Shown piece after piece: positions 5,436-5,563 of a stretch of 5,563 nucleotides of DNA (its first letter is position 1; each line of letters starts with the position of its first letter). The translations under genes and the position numbers were made by a program. The notes beneath the pieces are model-generated. The model saw only the letters and a program-made list of their open reading frames with translations, was not told the DNA's origin and did no database searches. This DNA comes from CAZWUL01 sp964636625 (GTDB taxonomy: Bacteria > Atribacterota > Phoenicimicrobiia > Phoenicimicrobiales > Stramentimicrobiaceae): contig CAZWUL010000071.1 of the NCBI GenBank assembly GCA_964636625.1, positions 1 through 5,563 of the forward strand, given 5' to 3'.

Positions 5436-5563
5436 TTACGTTTTTTCAGCCTTAAGTACCAAAAATATGCCGAGCATTAAGAAAAGCACATTAGGTATCC
5501 AGGCAGAAACGAAAGGATCTATCATGCCTCCACGTCCAAGTGAACGGCATAGAGAGTAGATAA
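5436..5563 (-). CDS. LptF/LptG (YjgP/YjgQ) family permease, C-terminal end only
   Basis: On the minus strand the frame is open from the window edge and ends with TAA at 5436-5438, giving about 41 visible residues. They read CRSLGRGGMIDPFVSAW, then IPNVLFLMLGIFLVLKAEKT. A loop with LGRxG, a short P-F-xxAW-xPN segment and a last hydrophobic helix ending in basic residues is how YjgP/YjgQ permeases finish. These inner-membrane proteins pair as LptF and LptG with the ATPase LptB to extract LPS. The position upstream of lptD on the same strand fits. The fragment is too short to tell LptF from LptG, and the gene was too short in this window to be obvious without reading the reverse strand. Confidence 0.8.
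   Translation of the reverse strand, partial: IYSLCRSLGRGGMIDPFVSAWIPNVLFLMLGIFLVLKAEKT

Overview
The window looks like AT-rich chromosomal DNA from an anaerobic bacterium with an outer membrane. It carries parts of a lipopolysaccharide transport (Lpt) system: the 3' end of an LptA/OstA-like gene, a complete LptD-like outer-membrane protein gene, and the 3' end of an LptF/LptG-type permease gene. The AT-rich, Clostridia-like sequence together with Lpt genes suggests a diderm Firmicute such as a member of the Halanaerobiales. That placement is inference: there is no rRNA or other marker here, and other AT-rich diderm phyla remain possible.

Layout: the left part reads rightward, with the lptA-like 3' end (1-233) followed by a small lipoprotein gene (362-961). 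The right part reads leftward, with the lptF/G 3' end (5436-5563), a 495-bp non-coding gap, and lptD (1947-4940). The two groups converge. Exactly at the junction sits a 981-bp mobile element (961-1941): an intact Y1/HUH tyrosine transposase gene of the RAYT type, bounded by a perfect 29-bp inverted repeat. The left repeat starts at the last base of the lipoprotein stop codon. The right repeat encodes the last residues and stop of the transposase and ends 5 bp from the lptD stop codon, so the element disrupts no gene.

Together the Lpt genes would move LPS or a related glycolipid from the inner membrane (LptF/G), across the periplasm (LptA), to the outer-membrane translocon (LptD). The lipoprotein is unrecognised; it lies where an LptE-like partner might be found, but nothing in its sequence proves that role. 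The LptD is unusual: two Fn3/Ig-like modules and a very acidic low-complexity insertion precede the usual jellyroll and barrel.

The 495-bp gap between lptF/G and lptD has no gene. It is a mosaic of short repeats: heptamer arrays, an inverted AAAACTGATAAC-type pair, octamer tandem units and a GCAATGACA hairpin. A plausible lptD promoter lies at its lptD-proximal edge and seems to be built partly from these repeats.
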